A stretch of 64,000 nucleotides of DNA, from positions 40,858,001-40,922,000 of the forward strand of contig JBITNC010000001.1 in assembly GCA_050084985.1 (NCBI GenBank), given 5' to 3'. Origin of the DNA: Nageia nagi (lineage: Eukaryota; Pinophyta). The notes under the pieces were generated by a model. That model made no database searches and was not told the origin of the DNA. It saw only the letters and a list, made by a program, of their open reading frames with translations. Position numbers and translations under genes: made by a program. Positions within the stretch are counted from its first letter, which is position 1; each line of letters starts with the position of its first letter. This document shows, in pieces, positions 34,615 through 46,669 of this stretch.

Positions 34615-36439
34615 TTTGCATGTTATATATAGTGTAAAAATATTTGTTGCACATCATTAACAATGTTAACTTTTCACATAAATCTTGCAAGATATCATTA
34701 GTAGGGAAAGATGAATCAAAATAGTTGGGTTCACTAAAATGTAGACTAAGAATAATGCATGAATAATAAATCGAAGCACTATTTTTTTACAATATAATAT
34801 TAAAGCATATATAAAAAATATGTCAATAATCAAACATGATAAATTTGAGGTACCTTCATCATATCCATATCAATATGAAATAACAAGAATCATACATCAA
34901 TTGCAATAACACTGTGATAAATAAACATTGTTAACATCCTAAGAGAAGTACATCATTAACGGCCTGAAATATGTAGATCCATAAGCATAAATTGAATTAA
35001 GTGAAATAATATGAAGGGTATAATAGATCTAAGGATAGGTTGTATTAAGAAACACCTTTATTGGTAGGATAGAATGATATTGCATGTTCCAAGCTATCTT
35101 CGCATATGTGTGATCCCCATTTTTGTGTTTATTTTGATATTCCTTTATAGCAATATTTTGATCCTCTTTGATTCTTGTGATCATTGCATATTACATTATT
35201 TATGGTGTCTTTATTGACATTTGACACTTGTTCCATTATACAATGGTCCATTACATTGATTACATTCCCTTGGGTATATTTTGACCCTTTTTATAATAAA
35301 TATTCCTTGATGCTATAAAATGAATTATTTAATACAAGGAAATTCATTTTTAGGTATCTATAATTATCCATATTAGTTGTTAATATAATGCTTAATATGA
35401 TTATACCTCATCATAAACACACTAAAAAGAAATAAAATAACCAATGCATGGCTTAGTCATTATGATAGCAACTTTTTTACCCAATCCTAGTCAATGCAAC
35501 ATCAATATAAACATTGAGCTACCTTTTACACTACTTTTGATAACATCATAAAGCATAGTAATTGAAGTTTGAATTTACCTTATAATCATACTAACATAAT
35601 TAAATTTAGCTTTTACAAGATGCAAAAAGATAATAATCAAGGATAAGTTACCAAGAGGTTGATCAAAAAGAAAGATATCAACTTCCTCAAAGAAGGAGAT
35701 CCCTTATTAGAAACTTCATGCAAAGACAATTTTAGTAAGATCAAATATCCTTAATGGTCTCACTTTGACCCTTTAAAAAGAAAGAAAGTTTAAAACATAT
35801 CGTTAAAGTTATAAAATAGTAAGATAACATTTATTCATCTAAATTGTTCAAAGTAATATTTTTCCCTTTCACCCTCTGTTTTCTAAAGCTAATAATGGAG
35901 GTGGAAAACAACTATGATATTGAATACATAAAAGTGGGTAATTCTTCTATAGATATTATTATCTATGTTTCACCAAAAGAAGTACAAGTCACCCTCATCT
36001 AGAAAAACAAAGGGTAGAATATGGAGAACTAAAAACCATGTAGGAATTTAAAAAGGAAAACAAGCCCACTACAATAATTAGGATTTGGTTAAAATATGAA
36101 TTTACCAAGGTATGGCACATCAATAGGTTCTATAAGCACAAAGGAGTATGTTCACACATGCCTTCTACAAGGCTATTAGTTTCTTATCATGGGTTATGGG
36201 GAAATCTAACTGTGTGAATTTCTAAAGTAGTTCTTAATATCTTTATAAAAATAAAAGAGGGCAAAGAATTTAGCTAACCTACATTATCAATGATATCATG
36301 AAGAAGTGATTATCAAATGTGTTGCAAATCAAAAAGTTCTATACGATTAGCTACTTAATTTTTCTAATGCTTAAAGGTAAAAATAGTCCTAATACAAGGA
36401 GAGAATATTAAAAACTTTAAGAAACCCAAATGCTCACAT
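34615..36439. other. AT-rich stretch with nothing recognised
   Basis: No coding domain, RNA gene or clear LTR pair was seen. A 5' LTR of element D should lie here if D was ever complete, but no match to 31628-31935 was found. A weak + strand frame at 35890-36200 shows no known motif. Confidence 0.5.
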
Positions 36440-37213
36440 TATTAGGAATCAAACCTGATTTTTGGCTCACTCATATGTTTTCAGCTCTTTATTTTGTAAT
36501 CAGAATGCATAAAGTCGATCTACAAGGCCAATTGGCTAGGAGGAGGTCAATTTGCAACTTCTCTAATCATCAATTCAATCTACATCTTTCATATTTGATA
36601 GGTCAATTCGAAGTGGCACTATAGTTACTTGGTTGATCTACAGTGGTGTTGTAGTTAGTTGCTTGATCATTGTTCCAATTGTAGTTGATCTAATGGTGGT
36701 CAATCACAATTTAAAGGCATAAAAGCTCTATTTTGGGCTTGGAAAATCACTCTTACTTTGTTTAAGTTTAGAAATTGATGTTTCTATAGATGTAAGATTT
36801 ATTACATGATTTTTTACTTCAACTTGGGTTTTAATCAAGCTTGTATAAATCTCTCTAAATATATTGTAAGATTGATGGTAATGAGGTAGTTACAAGAGAG
36901 AATTAAAGTAGAGATATGCATAGGTATCAGAAATAGGACATGATGTCATTCCTTATGAGAATGATTCAATTTGTAATGAGGATTCCTTGTGTAACCAAAG
37001 AGAAAAGTACAAAAATGTTTTTGTTGGTTGTATCTCTTAGTGGATTTGAACTAATATAAAGAAAGGACTCGATATTCTCCATGCATGTAACCCACATTGG
37101 GTGAACCATGTTACATGCTTGTGTATTATCTTGTTGATTTTGTTTGCTTAATTATTCTTCTAGTTTTTAGTAAAGTAATTGCTCAAATTTATTTTTATAT
37201 ATTGAATCCTAAA
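36440..37213 (+). repeat. 5' LTR of element E
   Basis: About 774 bp. The first bases TATTAGGAATC correspond to TGTTAGGAATT at 44302, so the terminal TG is mutated. The short 64-codon frame at 36430 inside it is not a gene. Confidence 0.85.
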
Positions 37214-37216
37214 AAT

Positions 37217-37228
37217 TGGTATTAGAGC
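37217..37228 (+). other. Primer binding site of element E
   Basis: TGGTATTAGAGC, one change from the initiator Met tRNA site, a few bases after the LTR. Confidence 0.85.
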
Positions 37229-37239
37229 TTCAAGTTTTG

Positions 37240-38060
37240 GAAGGGAAGGATTCTAAATCAAGTGGAAGCAATGGCAAAAGAAGGGAAGTTTTTGATAGTA
37301 AAAGTTTAATAATCATAACTTTGGGTTTTAGAAGATGCAAATGGAGGACTACCTATACCAAAAGGATTTGTACTTACCTCTTAAATGAGTAGAAAAGAAA
37401 CCTTCAACTACATAAGATAAGGATTGTGATTTTCTCAATAGAAAGGTGTTAGGTATGGTAAGGTTATGCATGGGAGCATCAGTTGAATTCAATATCTCAT
37501 ATGAGAAAATAAAAAAGGATATCATGGAAAAGTTGGCCAAGATATATGAGAAACCTTTGAGGATAAATAAGGTATTTCTCATGAAAATGTTATTTAATAT
37601 GTAAATGGTAGGAAGATCCATTCTAGAACATGTGAATGAGTTTAATATTGTGACTAACCAATTGAGGTTTGTGAAGATTGAGATTGATGATGATATAATA
37701 TCCTTGCTATTATTGTATTCATTATTGATTAGTTGGAGTATTTTGGTGATGGTGGTAATTAATTCTTATTTGAGTTCTATCATGTTAGTTTTTGATGATG
37801 TGGTAGGCATCCTACTTAGTGAGGACATGTAGAGAAAAACCAAGCGAGAGCCATTGGGTTATCCAAGTTCAATACTTGTTGAGAAAAGGGGAAGATAGAA
37901 AGATAAAGGATGGACATAATATTAAACAAATGAATAAGGTAAGTCCAAGGTAAAGAAAAATTTGGAGTGTTGGTATTATGTAAAGAAGGGACATCTCAAG
38001 CAAGATTATCAAGGTAGGAAGCAAAAATGGAAAAGAAAATGGTGAGAATCAAGGTAATGA
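37240..38060 (+). pseudogene. gag remnant, element E (Copia)
   Basis: The piece 37605-37832 reads GRSILEHVNEFNIVTNQLRF, then FDDVVGILLSEDM, which is the typical Copia gag pattern around the 'LLLL-SLP-SW' helix. Near 37965-38030 the zinc knuckle CWYYVKKGHLKQDYQGRKQ has lost two cysteines (to Tyr). Stops precede and follow. Confidence 0.85.
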
Positions 38061-38073
38061 TCATGAGGCCAAC

Positions 38074-38822
38074 ATGGTTGGTGAGTATATTAAGGACATT
38101 TTGATATTATCTTTAGACATGCATAATGGTTATTGTATAGTGTATTTAGGTGCATATTTCCATGTGAATTCTCATAGGGATTATTTTGTTGAGTATGTTC
38201 AAGGAGATTTTGGGCAAGTTAAGTTGGGTAATAATCATCCATGCAAGATAGTTGGTGTGGGGAAAGTGAAGATCATGTTGCCTAAAAAAAATCAATGGAT
38301 GCTTAAGGAGATGAGACACATCCCAGATTTGAAAAGAAATCTCATTTTAACTAGCAAGCTTGATGGTGAGGGATATGTAATTTCATTCGAAAATAAAACT
38401 TAGAAGGTGACTAAAGTTTCTATAGTTGTTGTTAGATGTAATATGGTTGGTTCTATATATTTTCTTACTAAAGCTTCTAACGATGTTGTGAACTTAGCTC
38501 CTACAGGTGGGAAGAATGCAAACAAGGGACATGACAAGTTTGGAGATAAAAGTGATGTTGGATTTGGAGAAAATAACAAGATTGGAAAGGGTCTTTATAA
38601 GGGTAAGACAAGGAATATGTGTTTACCAAAGATGCAAAGAAATCTTCAACATAAGGTCAAGGAAATTTCATCAAGGTATGTTGAAAGATTCGAGAGGGTA
38701 ATACAAAGTATCCTTATATTTTTATATGATTTGTATATTGATGATGGTGAGTATTTGATGCAAGAGAAATCTAAGAAGGAGTGGGAGTTTAATGCACCTT
38801 GATGGGGTCATAAAGTTTGATT
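38074..38822 (+). pseudogene. Protease and start of pre-integrase, element E
   Basis: Frame 38074-38403 has YLGAYFHVNSHRDYFVEYV where Copia protease has LDSGASFHVTPHRDWF, so the catalytic DSG is gone. Then VKLGNNHPCKIVGVGKV and MRHIPDLKRNLI are well kept. The next frame (38407-38802) starts with the usual VTKVS-VVVRCN-VGSIYFL segment, but most of what follows up to the F insertion does not look like integrase. Confidence 0.82.
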
Positions 38823-39037
38823 TTTTAGAGATCAGAGAGAGAAAGATAAAAACTTATTATTTTTCTCTAGGCTAAAATAGCCTTATTTTTAAGTACAGGG
38901 ATGACCATTATAGGAAAATATATTCCCAAGATAGAAAGACAATAAGATCTATCCAAAATATTCATTGAACCTAGACATCTCTCTAAAGGAAACTAACAAC
39001 TAGCATATCTAATCATATCTCTATAATTTCTCTAATA
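38823..39037 (-). repeat. 3' LTR of element F
   Basis: On the - strand begins TATTAGAGAAATTATAG and ends CTCTAAAA. About 215 bp, matching 43134-43349 with a few substitutions and small indels. Confidence 0.9.
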
Positions 39038-39049
39038 CTCCCCTTCAAG
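39038..39049 (-). other. Polypurine tract of element F
   Basis: CTTGAAGGGGAG on the - strand directly before the 3' LTR. Confidence 0.85.
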
Positions 39050-39660
39050 TTGGAGCATAGAGATTAGCAAAGCCTAGCTTGTCTTGAAAAGAGATGAACA
39101 ATTTTGGTGGTAGTGCTTTTGTAAATATGTCGACCAACTGAGAATTTGATGGAACATGAGAGAGTGACATGACCTTCTTTTGAATCTCATCATGTACAAA
39201 ATGCCAATCAACTTCAATATGCTTGGTCTGCTCATGGAATATAGGGTTGTTAGATATATGAATTGTTGCTTGATTATCATAGTGAAGTGGAATCATTGAA
39301 GAAACAAGTAATCCCATATCAGATAGAAGAGATAAAAGCCACAAAATTATTCACACTAAATGTACAATAGCATAATATTCTACCTTATCACTAGAATGAG
39401 AAACTACAAATTGCTTCTTACTATTCCATGATATAAGATTACCAACCAAAAAAGACACAATACCCAATGGTATATCGATGATCATCAATGGATCATACCC
39501 AATTAGCATCGAAAAAACCTTACAAAGAGAGAGAGTGGCCTGGATGAAATAAAATTCCCTAACCCGAGGACTTCTTGAGGTATCTCAAGATGTGAAGAGC
39601 TGCATCCTAATGAACTATGGTTGGTGCATGCATAAATTGACTCACACAACTGACTACAAA
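39050..39660 (-). pseudogene. RNase H, element F
   Basis: The open piece 39344-39045 contains LHYDNQATIHISNNPIFHEQ, TKHIEVDWHFVHDEI and VDIFTKALPPKLF, the C-terminal half of Copia RNase H. The first part (39660-39345) is broken by stops, with remnants of the FSVVEYYAI-type segment. Confidence 0.85.
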
Positions 39661-40560
39661 GGCTATGTCAAGTCAAGTCATTATCAGGTAGATGAGTTTC
39701 CCAACCAATTGATGATATTGACTAGGATCAAAGAATAGAGTGTTAAAGGTAAAAGTCGACAGTTGTAGATTCTGATCCATGGGTGTCTCGCTAGGGTGAC
39801 AGGCAAGCAAGCCTATTTTTAAGATTAGGTATAATACATACTTCCTTTGGGAGAGATAAATATCATCCTTTGACCATGCAGCTTCTATCCCAATAAAGTA
39901 CCAAAGAGGACCTAAATCCTTTGTCTGAAAACTAGAGGCCAAATGATGTTTGATATGATTAATGCCTAGTGAATCACTCCTTATGATAATAATATCATCC
40001 ACATATACCAATAGAATAACTATCCCATGAGGACCATGATGGGTAAATAGGGAGTAATCTACCCTATTATGTTTGAATTCATATGAGTAAACAACCTTAA
40101 TGAACTTACCAAACCATACTCACGGTGACTATTTAAGACCATAAAGAGACTTGTTGAGATGACATACCAACTACTCCCCCTATTGCTGAAATCCAAGAGG
40201 CTACTACATATAGATAATCTCTTTGAGGTCACCATGAAGGAATGCATTTTTGACATCCAACTGATGAAGAGGCTAATATTGGTTAGATGCCAAAGAAACC
40301 AACAACTGTATAGATGTAAGCTTCACAATAGGAGAGAGGTTTCAGCAAAATCTACCCTGTATTGCTAAGTAAATCCCTTTGCCATTAGGAGAGCCTTCAG
40401 ACATTCAACCAAACCATCATGGTTATGCTTCACAGTAAATACCCATTGATATCCCACTAATTTACAACTAATGGGAGGCATCACTAATGTCCAAGTGCAA
40501 GTCTTTTGAAGAGCCTACAACTCACTGTCCATAGCAATGCGCCAGCCAAGGTGTTGAAGT
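39661..40560 (-). pseudogene. Reverse transcriptase, element F
   Basis: The piece 40011-39673 reads MVYVDDIIIIRSDS, then FQTKDLGPLWYFIGIE and YLSQRKYVL: the YVDD centre is intact, followed by the thumb and connection. Upstream, degraded fingers and palm (40560-40060) include FLHGDLKEI-like and LDFSNRG fragments in shifted frames. Confidence 0.85.
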
Positions 40561-40667
40561 GCTTCCTAAACATTGTGAGGTATAGAAGTGTACTGAGTAA
40601 GCTCAGAAGTGATAAGTGGTGGCATAGCAGCAATGGAATCCTCTTTAATATTCTAATTTGGATTGAA

Positions 40668-41520
40668 TTATCTTTTTTGCATAGACATCTGAGTTGGCAT
40701 GTTGAGTGGAAAATCTAGGGTGTCAACGATAGTAGTAGGAACAGGTGTAGGAATGGGTTGTGGTGTAGTGCTAATTCTAAAAAAAGGTTGATTTTCAAAA
40801 AAAGTGACATCAATCGAGGTAAAAATCTTTTTGTGAGAAAGAGAATAACAAAAGTAGCCCTTCAAAAAATGAGAATACCCGATAAAAACACACTTGATAG
40901 CCCAAGGTTCTAATTTGTCCTTTCCTAATCCCAAATTCTGCACAAAATAAGTACACCTAAACACTTTAAGAGATAGAGGAAATGGTTCTTTTATAGGACT
41001 AAGGAGAGAAAAGGAGTTTGATTTTCTAGGACTGAAGTAGGAATTCAATTTATTAGAAAACCTATAGTAAGCACAACAAAACTCCAATAATATTTGGGCA
41101 CAAACATTGTGAACATAATGGATCAAGTGACATTTAAGAGATGACAATTTTTATGCTCAACAAGACCATTTTGTTGGGGACTGTAAGCACAAGATGTATG
41201 ATGTATAATACCCCTCTCATTAAAAAACATTAAAAATTATGACTTAAATATTCTTTTACATTATCATAACGAAGACACTTGATTTTTATGTCAAATTGAG
41301 TGTGTATTTCATTATAAAAATTACAAAAGACATCAAACACCTTAGAGTGAGTAGTAAGAAGAAATAACCAAGTCATGCAAGAATAATCATCAATGAAGGT
41401 CACAAAATATTGAAATTTATTAAAAGTAGGAAAAGCAATAGGTCCCTAAATGTTCGAATGAACTAAATCAAAAAGAGCACTACTACATTCATTGACGCAT
41501 CCTAGGTAGGATACATGATG
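40668..41520 (-). pseudogene. Integrase, element F
   Basis: From about 41450: FIDDYSCMTWLFLL, CLRYDNVKEYLS (second Asp), SPQQNGLVEHKN (Glu). The open piece 41147-40668 holds the C-terminal region (VFRCTYFVQN, KCVFIGYSHFLKGYFCY, DVTFFENQPFF). The first catalytic Asp of HSD appears as Asn. Several frame changes. Confidence 0.83.
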
Positions 41521-41879
41521 GTGTTTTCCTAACTCATAAGACTCACAAGAAAACTCAGAAGAAACAAACTCATAACCCAAAATGACCTACCAAATAATAG
41601 AAAGTGGAGGATGACCCAAGCGATGATGCCATGTAGTAGGGTCTATGAAAATTGAAAGTGTTAAATCTAAAGCAAAATAATCCAAGAGATAAAGACCATG
41701 CTGTTCACGACATCCACCAATCACCTTATGTGTCTGTAGGTCTTGAATAACATAGTGAGCAGGGTAAAATGTAAGTGAACAATTGGCTTGTTTAGTGAGC
41801 TTACTAACAGATAGTAAACTAGACGGAAAGCTTGAAATATTTAATATAGAGGATAGGTGTATAGTAGGGGTAAGAGAAA

Positions 41880-43040
41880 TGTTACCAATTCCTTCGATAG
41901 GAATTAGCCATCAATATTATGAACATGAAAATCAAATAGTGGAGTAAATGATGATAAAGAGATAGGCATCATATGATTTGAGGCTCCAAAATCTATAATC
42001 CAACTATGATTAGAAGTAAAATAAGCATTACCTGATTAGGTGGAGTTTGTAGAAGGTTGAGAAAGTAACTATCATAGAGCATAACACTCATCAATAGATA
42101 ATGCATCGAGATTAGAAGAGGGCACCACAAAAGCCAAAGAGGAGGGAGCAAAAGTATCTAATATTGTAGTATGAGCAGATTGATCCTAATGCTGCCAGCA
42201 AAAATTGTAAGTGTGGTTGGTCTGGTGATAGAAGGTGCAAAACTTTGAGTTGTGACCACCACCATGACCACTACGACCATCACCACGACCACCACAACCT
42301 TGAGCAAAAGGTATCCCACAACCCTAAATAGCTCCCCTATGCCCATGACCAAAAGAAGTAGCCAAAGTAGAGGTAGATGAGACATCCAATGTAGGAGGCA
42401 CAGGAATAGGAGCTAGATGAGATGTCACAATGAAAAGAGTGGGACTCGGTATCATTGCCAGAATATGGCTCCAAATAGAGTCAAGATAAGGCATGACATT
42501 CCCAAGAACAAGAAGTGCCAATAGAGTCTCGTGCTACTATAGGGTAATAGTAGGGTCTACAGAGATGGGCTGAAATAATTTTCATTCTTCCAAGAACTGA
42601 TGATAGTGAGACATAAAAGCAGATACATTTCCATCTTGCTTGGTATCCTGAATAGCCTTCCAGATGTCAAGCAAACACTGCATGTTGTTCGTGGTTGAGT
42701 ACATATCCTTGAGAGTATCCCAGATAGCTTTGGTGATGTTAAGAAAAACCATAAAGCAAATAATTTCAAGTTCCATGCAATTCACCATCATGTTAATTAT
42801 CTGATCATCATCCCATTTCCACTTACAAAAAGTGGAGTCCGAAGTGGCAAGAGAAACCTATTGAATATGCATGAGCTTGTCCTTTGAGTTGAGAAATTGA
42901 GAAACAAATTTAGCCTAAATCAGATAATTTTGAGAGCCAGATAAATTTTTGGAAGTGATCTAAAAATTATCTTTCATATCCCCCAACATGGAGATGGAAG
43001 ATATAGAAGAGGTAATCGTGGAAGAAGATGAGTCACCCAT
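41880..43040 (-). pseudogene. gag and protease, element F
   Basis: ATG at 43040 (MGDSSSSTITSSISS) starts a UBN2-type gag. The piece 42791-42582 has MELEIICFMVFLNITKAIWD and TLKDMYSTTNN. A zinc knuckle near 42215 reads CTFYHQTNHTYNFC (second Cys to Tyr). A Val/Met-rich run (42300-42240) comes from a CCACCA-type repeat. Protease near 42000 has WIIDFGASNHMMP, where Ser of DSG has become Phe. Confidence 0.8.
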
Positions 43041-43121
43041 ACTGACAAGGAGATTAAAAAACATCAAAAAGAGAACCGAGCCAAGGAGATGATGAGAATC
43101 AAACAATGATGAATGTTCGAT

Positions 43122-43133
43122 GCTTTGATACCA
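43122..43133 (-). other. Primer binding site of element F
   Basis: TGGTATCAAAGC on the - strand directly after the 5' LTR end TAACA. One base differs from the usual TGGTATCAGAGC. Confidence 0.9.
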
Positions 43134-43349
43134 TGTTAGAGATCAGAGAGAGAAAGATAAAAACTTCTTAGTTTTCTTTAAGCTAAAATAGCCTTATTTA
43201 TAAGTACAAGGATGACCATTATAGGAACAATATATTCCCAAGATAGAAAGACAATAGATCTATCCAGAATATTCACTAAACCTAGACATATCTCTAAAAG
43301 GAAACTAACAACTAGCATATCTTATCATATCTCTATAATTTCTCTAATA
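43134..43349 (-). repeat. 5' LTR of element F
   Basis: 216 bp; on the - strand begins TATTAGAG and ends CTCTAACA. Too short and decayed to assign a promoter with confidence. Confidence 0.9.
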
Positions 43350-43354
43350 TGATC

Positions 43355-44301
43355 TAACAATTAGATCTTGGAATTTTAAGGGTAGCTAGATATGGATTTT
43401 CTTAATCCAATTTCCAACTCCTTTAGGAGTGATGCTCTCCAAATTGACAATGGTGGATCGGCCTAAATATTTCATCTAATGCCTCAAAATTAGCTTTTAA
43501 TATTTTTTCTAATTTTTTTCAATAATTAAGATTTAATATCTTTTGATATAAAGTTAATCTAAGTTAAAAAAAAATTGGTTATACCTTAGTCTGTGCCATC
43601 TATAATCATGTGCCAATTTGGGCCCAATATGAGGATTTTCTATTTTAGCTAAAAAATGAAATAAGCTAAAAGATAAAATATGTTATTTTTACACTTCATT
43701 TTTTAGGTTTAGTTTTTTCTCTCTTCCATATTACTTATTATAACTGATCTAGAAAAGGCAGTGTAGATTTAGGAAAATAAAGAATTCCACTTATATAATG
43801 TGTTTTCCCATTGATTTACTTAGTTGTTTGTGAATCAAGTTTGGAGTCCTTTTGGATTCTTGCAGTGGATCTACATAAGAGTTTGTTAGCATGGAAAAGG
43901 AGGTGAAATATTTGATACAAGACCAAAGTATTTTGGTAGTGAAGCTACCTTTAGGTATAGATGGTATGCATGATGTTTGTGTATGCAAGATGGAAACAAA
44001 GAAAAAGAGGTTGTATAAGGAAAGGATTGGAATAAAAGTATTTACACGAGGTGGAGGTATGACCCATGGAGTGGGAGGTGTAGACCAATTGAGGTTCATT
44101 GAACATTAAGGTAATGAATTAACAAGTGTTATGAACTAGTTGAGGTTCATGGTGATTCCATTTGGAGGACTTGATGAAGGTGCAAAGGTGTAGTTTGGGA
44201 TTCTCCCAATTCTAGATGATCTTAAGGTATGAGAGGTCAAGATGAGAATACCTAGATCCTAATTTGCAGGTTTTGTATGAATTAATCTAAAAGTGGGATA
44301 T
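43355..44301 (+). other. Internal remnant of element E before its 3' LTR
   Basis: No RT or RNase H. Open frames such as 43891-44109 do not resemble any domain. It ends with a purine-rich AAAAGTGGGATA next to the LTR, the likely polypurine tract. Confidence 0.6.
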
Positions 44302-44958
44302 TGTTAGGAATTGGGCCTTAATTTTGAATAACTCACATGTTTTCAACTCTTTGTTTTATAATCAACATACACATGGCCGATATGTAAAGCCAATCAACCA
44401 AGAGGAGGAGGATCAAGGTTAATTAGCCGGGAGGATACCAATTTGCACCTTTCACAGTTAGTAGGTAGATCTGAAGTGGCATTATAGTCTGATGGTTGAT
44501 CCATAGTGGAATATAGTCAGCTAGTTGATCTTTAGTGGTATTGTAGTCGACTAACCAATTATTGTTCTAGTTACAGTCATTTTGATGGTGATTGATCATG
44601 ATCTAAAGGTGTAAAAGCTCTATTATGGGCTTGGAAACTCACCCTTGCTTTATTCTAAGTTTAGGAAGTAATATTTTTATTGATGGTAGATTTATTTCAT
44701 GGTTTTTACTTCAATTTGAGTTATAATTAAGCTTATATGGATCTCTATAAATATGTTGTAAGATTCATTATAATGAGGTAGTTGCAAGAAAGAATTAGAG
44801 TAGAGATTTTCATAAGTATGAGAAATAGTAGAGGAGGCTAGTCCTTCTTAGAGAGATTGAGTTAGTAGTGAGGATTCCTTGTGTAAATAAAGAGAAAAGT
44901 GTATCAATGCTATTTTTTATTATATCTCTTGGTGGCTTTAGACTAATATAAAGTGTAG
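44302..44958 (+). repeat. 3' LTR of element E, truncated
   Basis: Starts TGTTAGGAATTGGGCC and matches the 5' LTR to about 44958 (ACTAATATAAAG), where the 5' copy continues for about 155 bp more. CTATAAATATG near 44745 is a possible TATA box. Confidence 0.85.
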
Positions 44959-45216
44959 ATGATTAAAAATGATTTATCATTTATTAATAAATCATATTTT
45001 AAGTATTTATGTTATATATTATTTAAATAATGCAAATATCTATAATATCAAAACTAATATGTTAATTAAATGCTAAATATAGATTAATCAATGTTAATAT
45101 CCCTTAATCATATTTATATCTAGAATTATATTGAGAATTATATTTTCAAGTGATACCTTTGTAAATGTATTCTAGGATCAAAATGACCATCAAACATAGT
45201 AAACATTACATGTTTG
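44959..45216. other. AT-rich spacer between E and G
   Basis: No gene or repeat structure recognised; rich in ATTAATAAAT-like words. Confidence 0.6.
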
Positions 45217-45602
45217 TGTTACGATCCTGCTAGATATTAAATAAAATAATGCAAAAACAACAACAAGATTTCCAGCTTTTCAATGAAATAAGAGTATATC
45301 TACAAACTCATCAATATTCAATAAATAATAGAACTCGAATTTGCAAATGAAAATACTGAATCACAATAGCTTTACTGAATAAGAGCTGAATCATTGGCCG
45401 CTTCAAGGGGGCTTCCTCCTTACACTTCAAATCCTAAAATATGAGCTGAATGGTGACATTCTCAAGCCGTACAACATCTTTATATGATACTAACCCTAAC
45501 CCTAATATGCCCTACTAATAATTATGGTATTCACATTACAATCCAGTTACATCATAAGTATACTACTAATATAATTAAATGTTAGGATGTGGGATCCTAA
45601 CA
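45217..45602 (-). repeat. 3' LTR of element G
   Basis: 386 bp. On the + strand it starts TGTTACGATCC and ends GGATCCTAACA, giving inverted ends with TG...CA. It sits beside the polypurine tract at 45603. The 5' LTR is outside the window. Confidence 0.8.
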
Positions 45603-45616
45603 TGCCACCCCTCTTA
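45603..45616 (-). other. Polypurine tract of element G
   Basis: TAAGAGGGGTGGCA on the - strand directly before the LTR. Confidence 0.75.
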
Positions 45617-45799
45617 GAACAAAGCTTTTTCCTCAAAGCTTAAATTTAGGAAATTGTAGCTTAGTTGATGTAGCACTTCCCAAGTTGCATCATCAGGTTC
45701 CAATCCTTGCCACTGCACTAGAACTTCAGTAATAGTATGATTACAAAGTTGGCAGGAAAGTTGTGCTAAAACTCCTTCAGGTTCAATTAGCATGGAGCC

Positions 45800-46258
45800 A
45801 TCTTCTACTAACTCTGGTAACTATGTTTGAATCTGTACTTGGGAACCAACCACTCTCTTAAGACAAGAGACATGAAAAACTGGATGGATTCTAGAAGCAT
45901 TCGGTAACTCCAACTTGTAGGCAGTAGGTCCAATGCGCTGAAGAACTTTATAAGGCCCGTATAATTTTGGAGCCAACTTTTGCGGTCCTTTGATCTTAAG
46001 GGATTTTTGTCTATAAGGTTGAATTCGTAAAAATACCATGTCACCCTCTTGAAATTCTCTCTCGACTCGTTATTGATCAACTTATTGCTTCATAGGTGTT
46101 GCATAGCTTGTAGGTTTTCCTTGAGCAAACGAAGAATACCATCTTGGTTAATCAACTCTGAATCGACTGCTGGCACATTACTACTACCTGCCACATAAGA
46201 TGACATTGTAGGGGGTGCCTATCCATACAATGCTTCATAGGGAGTCATCTTGATTACA
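45800..46258 (-). pseudogene. C-terminal end of integrase, element G
   Basis: From 46258: RVIKMTPYEALYG, then a stop and PPTMSSYVAGSS, a helix QDGILRLLKENLQ, and the open piece 46039-45821 with FLRIQPYRQKSLKIKG, KLYGPYKVLQRIG, AYKLELPNASRIHPVFHVSC. This is the integrase tail with the GPY-type module of chromoviruses. Two overlapping frames are used, so at least one shift. The core with the catalytic residues is absent. Confidence 0.87.
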
Positions 46259-46669
46259 CGGGGTCTTATGATTCCTGCTTCCAACATTTCCTAGACCAAT
46301 CTTTCAATTTCATTTTTTTGCAAGCAAGGATATCGATATGGTCTAATGTTTGATGGTAGACTACCAGGAATCAACTGGATGGCATGATCATGAGAACGAT
46401 GAGGAGGAAACCTCGTAGGCTCTTCAAAGATATCTTTATGCTGATCCACCAATTGTTGCAATGTGTTAAACTCCCCCACTTCTGATTCCATGGATGAATA
46501 AAAAATAATTGGGCTATCATTCCCTTCCCACTTCGACGAAGGATCTTTTCCATACGATGTGAACTCACAACAAGTGAAGGTCCTGCTCATAACCCTGTGA
46601 GAGTATACTCTTGTCCCCCAACTGTGAACTTCATCCAAAGTTCTACAAAATCCCATAAGATTGGTCCCA
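46259..46669 (-). pseudogene. N-terminal end of RT, element G, fused to integrase tail
   Basis: The open frame 46656-46291 and its continuation read LQQLVDQHKDIFEEPTRFPP, HDHAIQLIPGSLPSNIRPYR, QKNEIERLV, a stop, EMLEAGIIRP, then directly RVIKMTPYEALYG of integrase in the same frame near 46260. In intact elements the RT continues after GIIRP with palm and thumb, then RNase H and integrase. So over two kilobases of pol are missing at this junction. Confidence 0.87.

Larger units (their letters stand above)
38818..43354 (-). mobile_element. Copia LTR retrotransposon F, small LTRs, inserted in E
   Basis: Two LTRs of about 215 bp (38823-39037 and 43134-43349) enclose gag, protease, integrase, RT and RNase H on the - strand in Copia order, with primer site and polypurine tract at the right ends. 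Flanks TGATT (38818-38822) and TGATC (43350-43354) look like a target duplication with one change. All genes carry stops and shifts. Confidence 0.92.
36440..44958 (+). mobile_element. Copia LTR retrotransposon E, pol mostly deleted, host of F
   Basis: LTRs at 36440-37213 and 44302-44958 match over about 650 bp. The primer site is at 37217; gag, a zinc knuckle and protease follow. The rest of pol is absent even after removing the nested element F: between 43355 and 44301 only about 950 bp of unrecognised sequence precedes the 3' LTR. The 3' LTR lacks about 155 bp at its end. The LTRs are clearly diverged (well over 10% by eye), so E is old. Confidence 0.88.

Noticed and set aside
35890-36200. 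Possible endogenous pararetrovirus movement-protein-like frame
   Set aside because: The weak + strand frame has no conserved motif of that family; resemblance was only in general composition.
45495-45520. CTAACCCTAACCCTAA, telomere-like
   Set aside because: Only two partial units, inside the LTR of element G; not a telomere or interstitial array.
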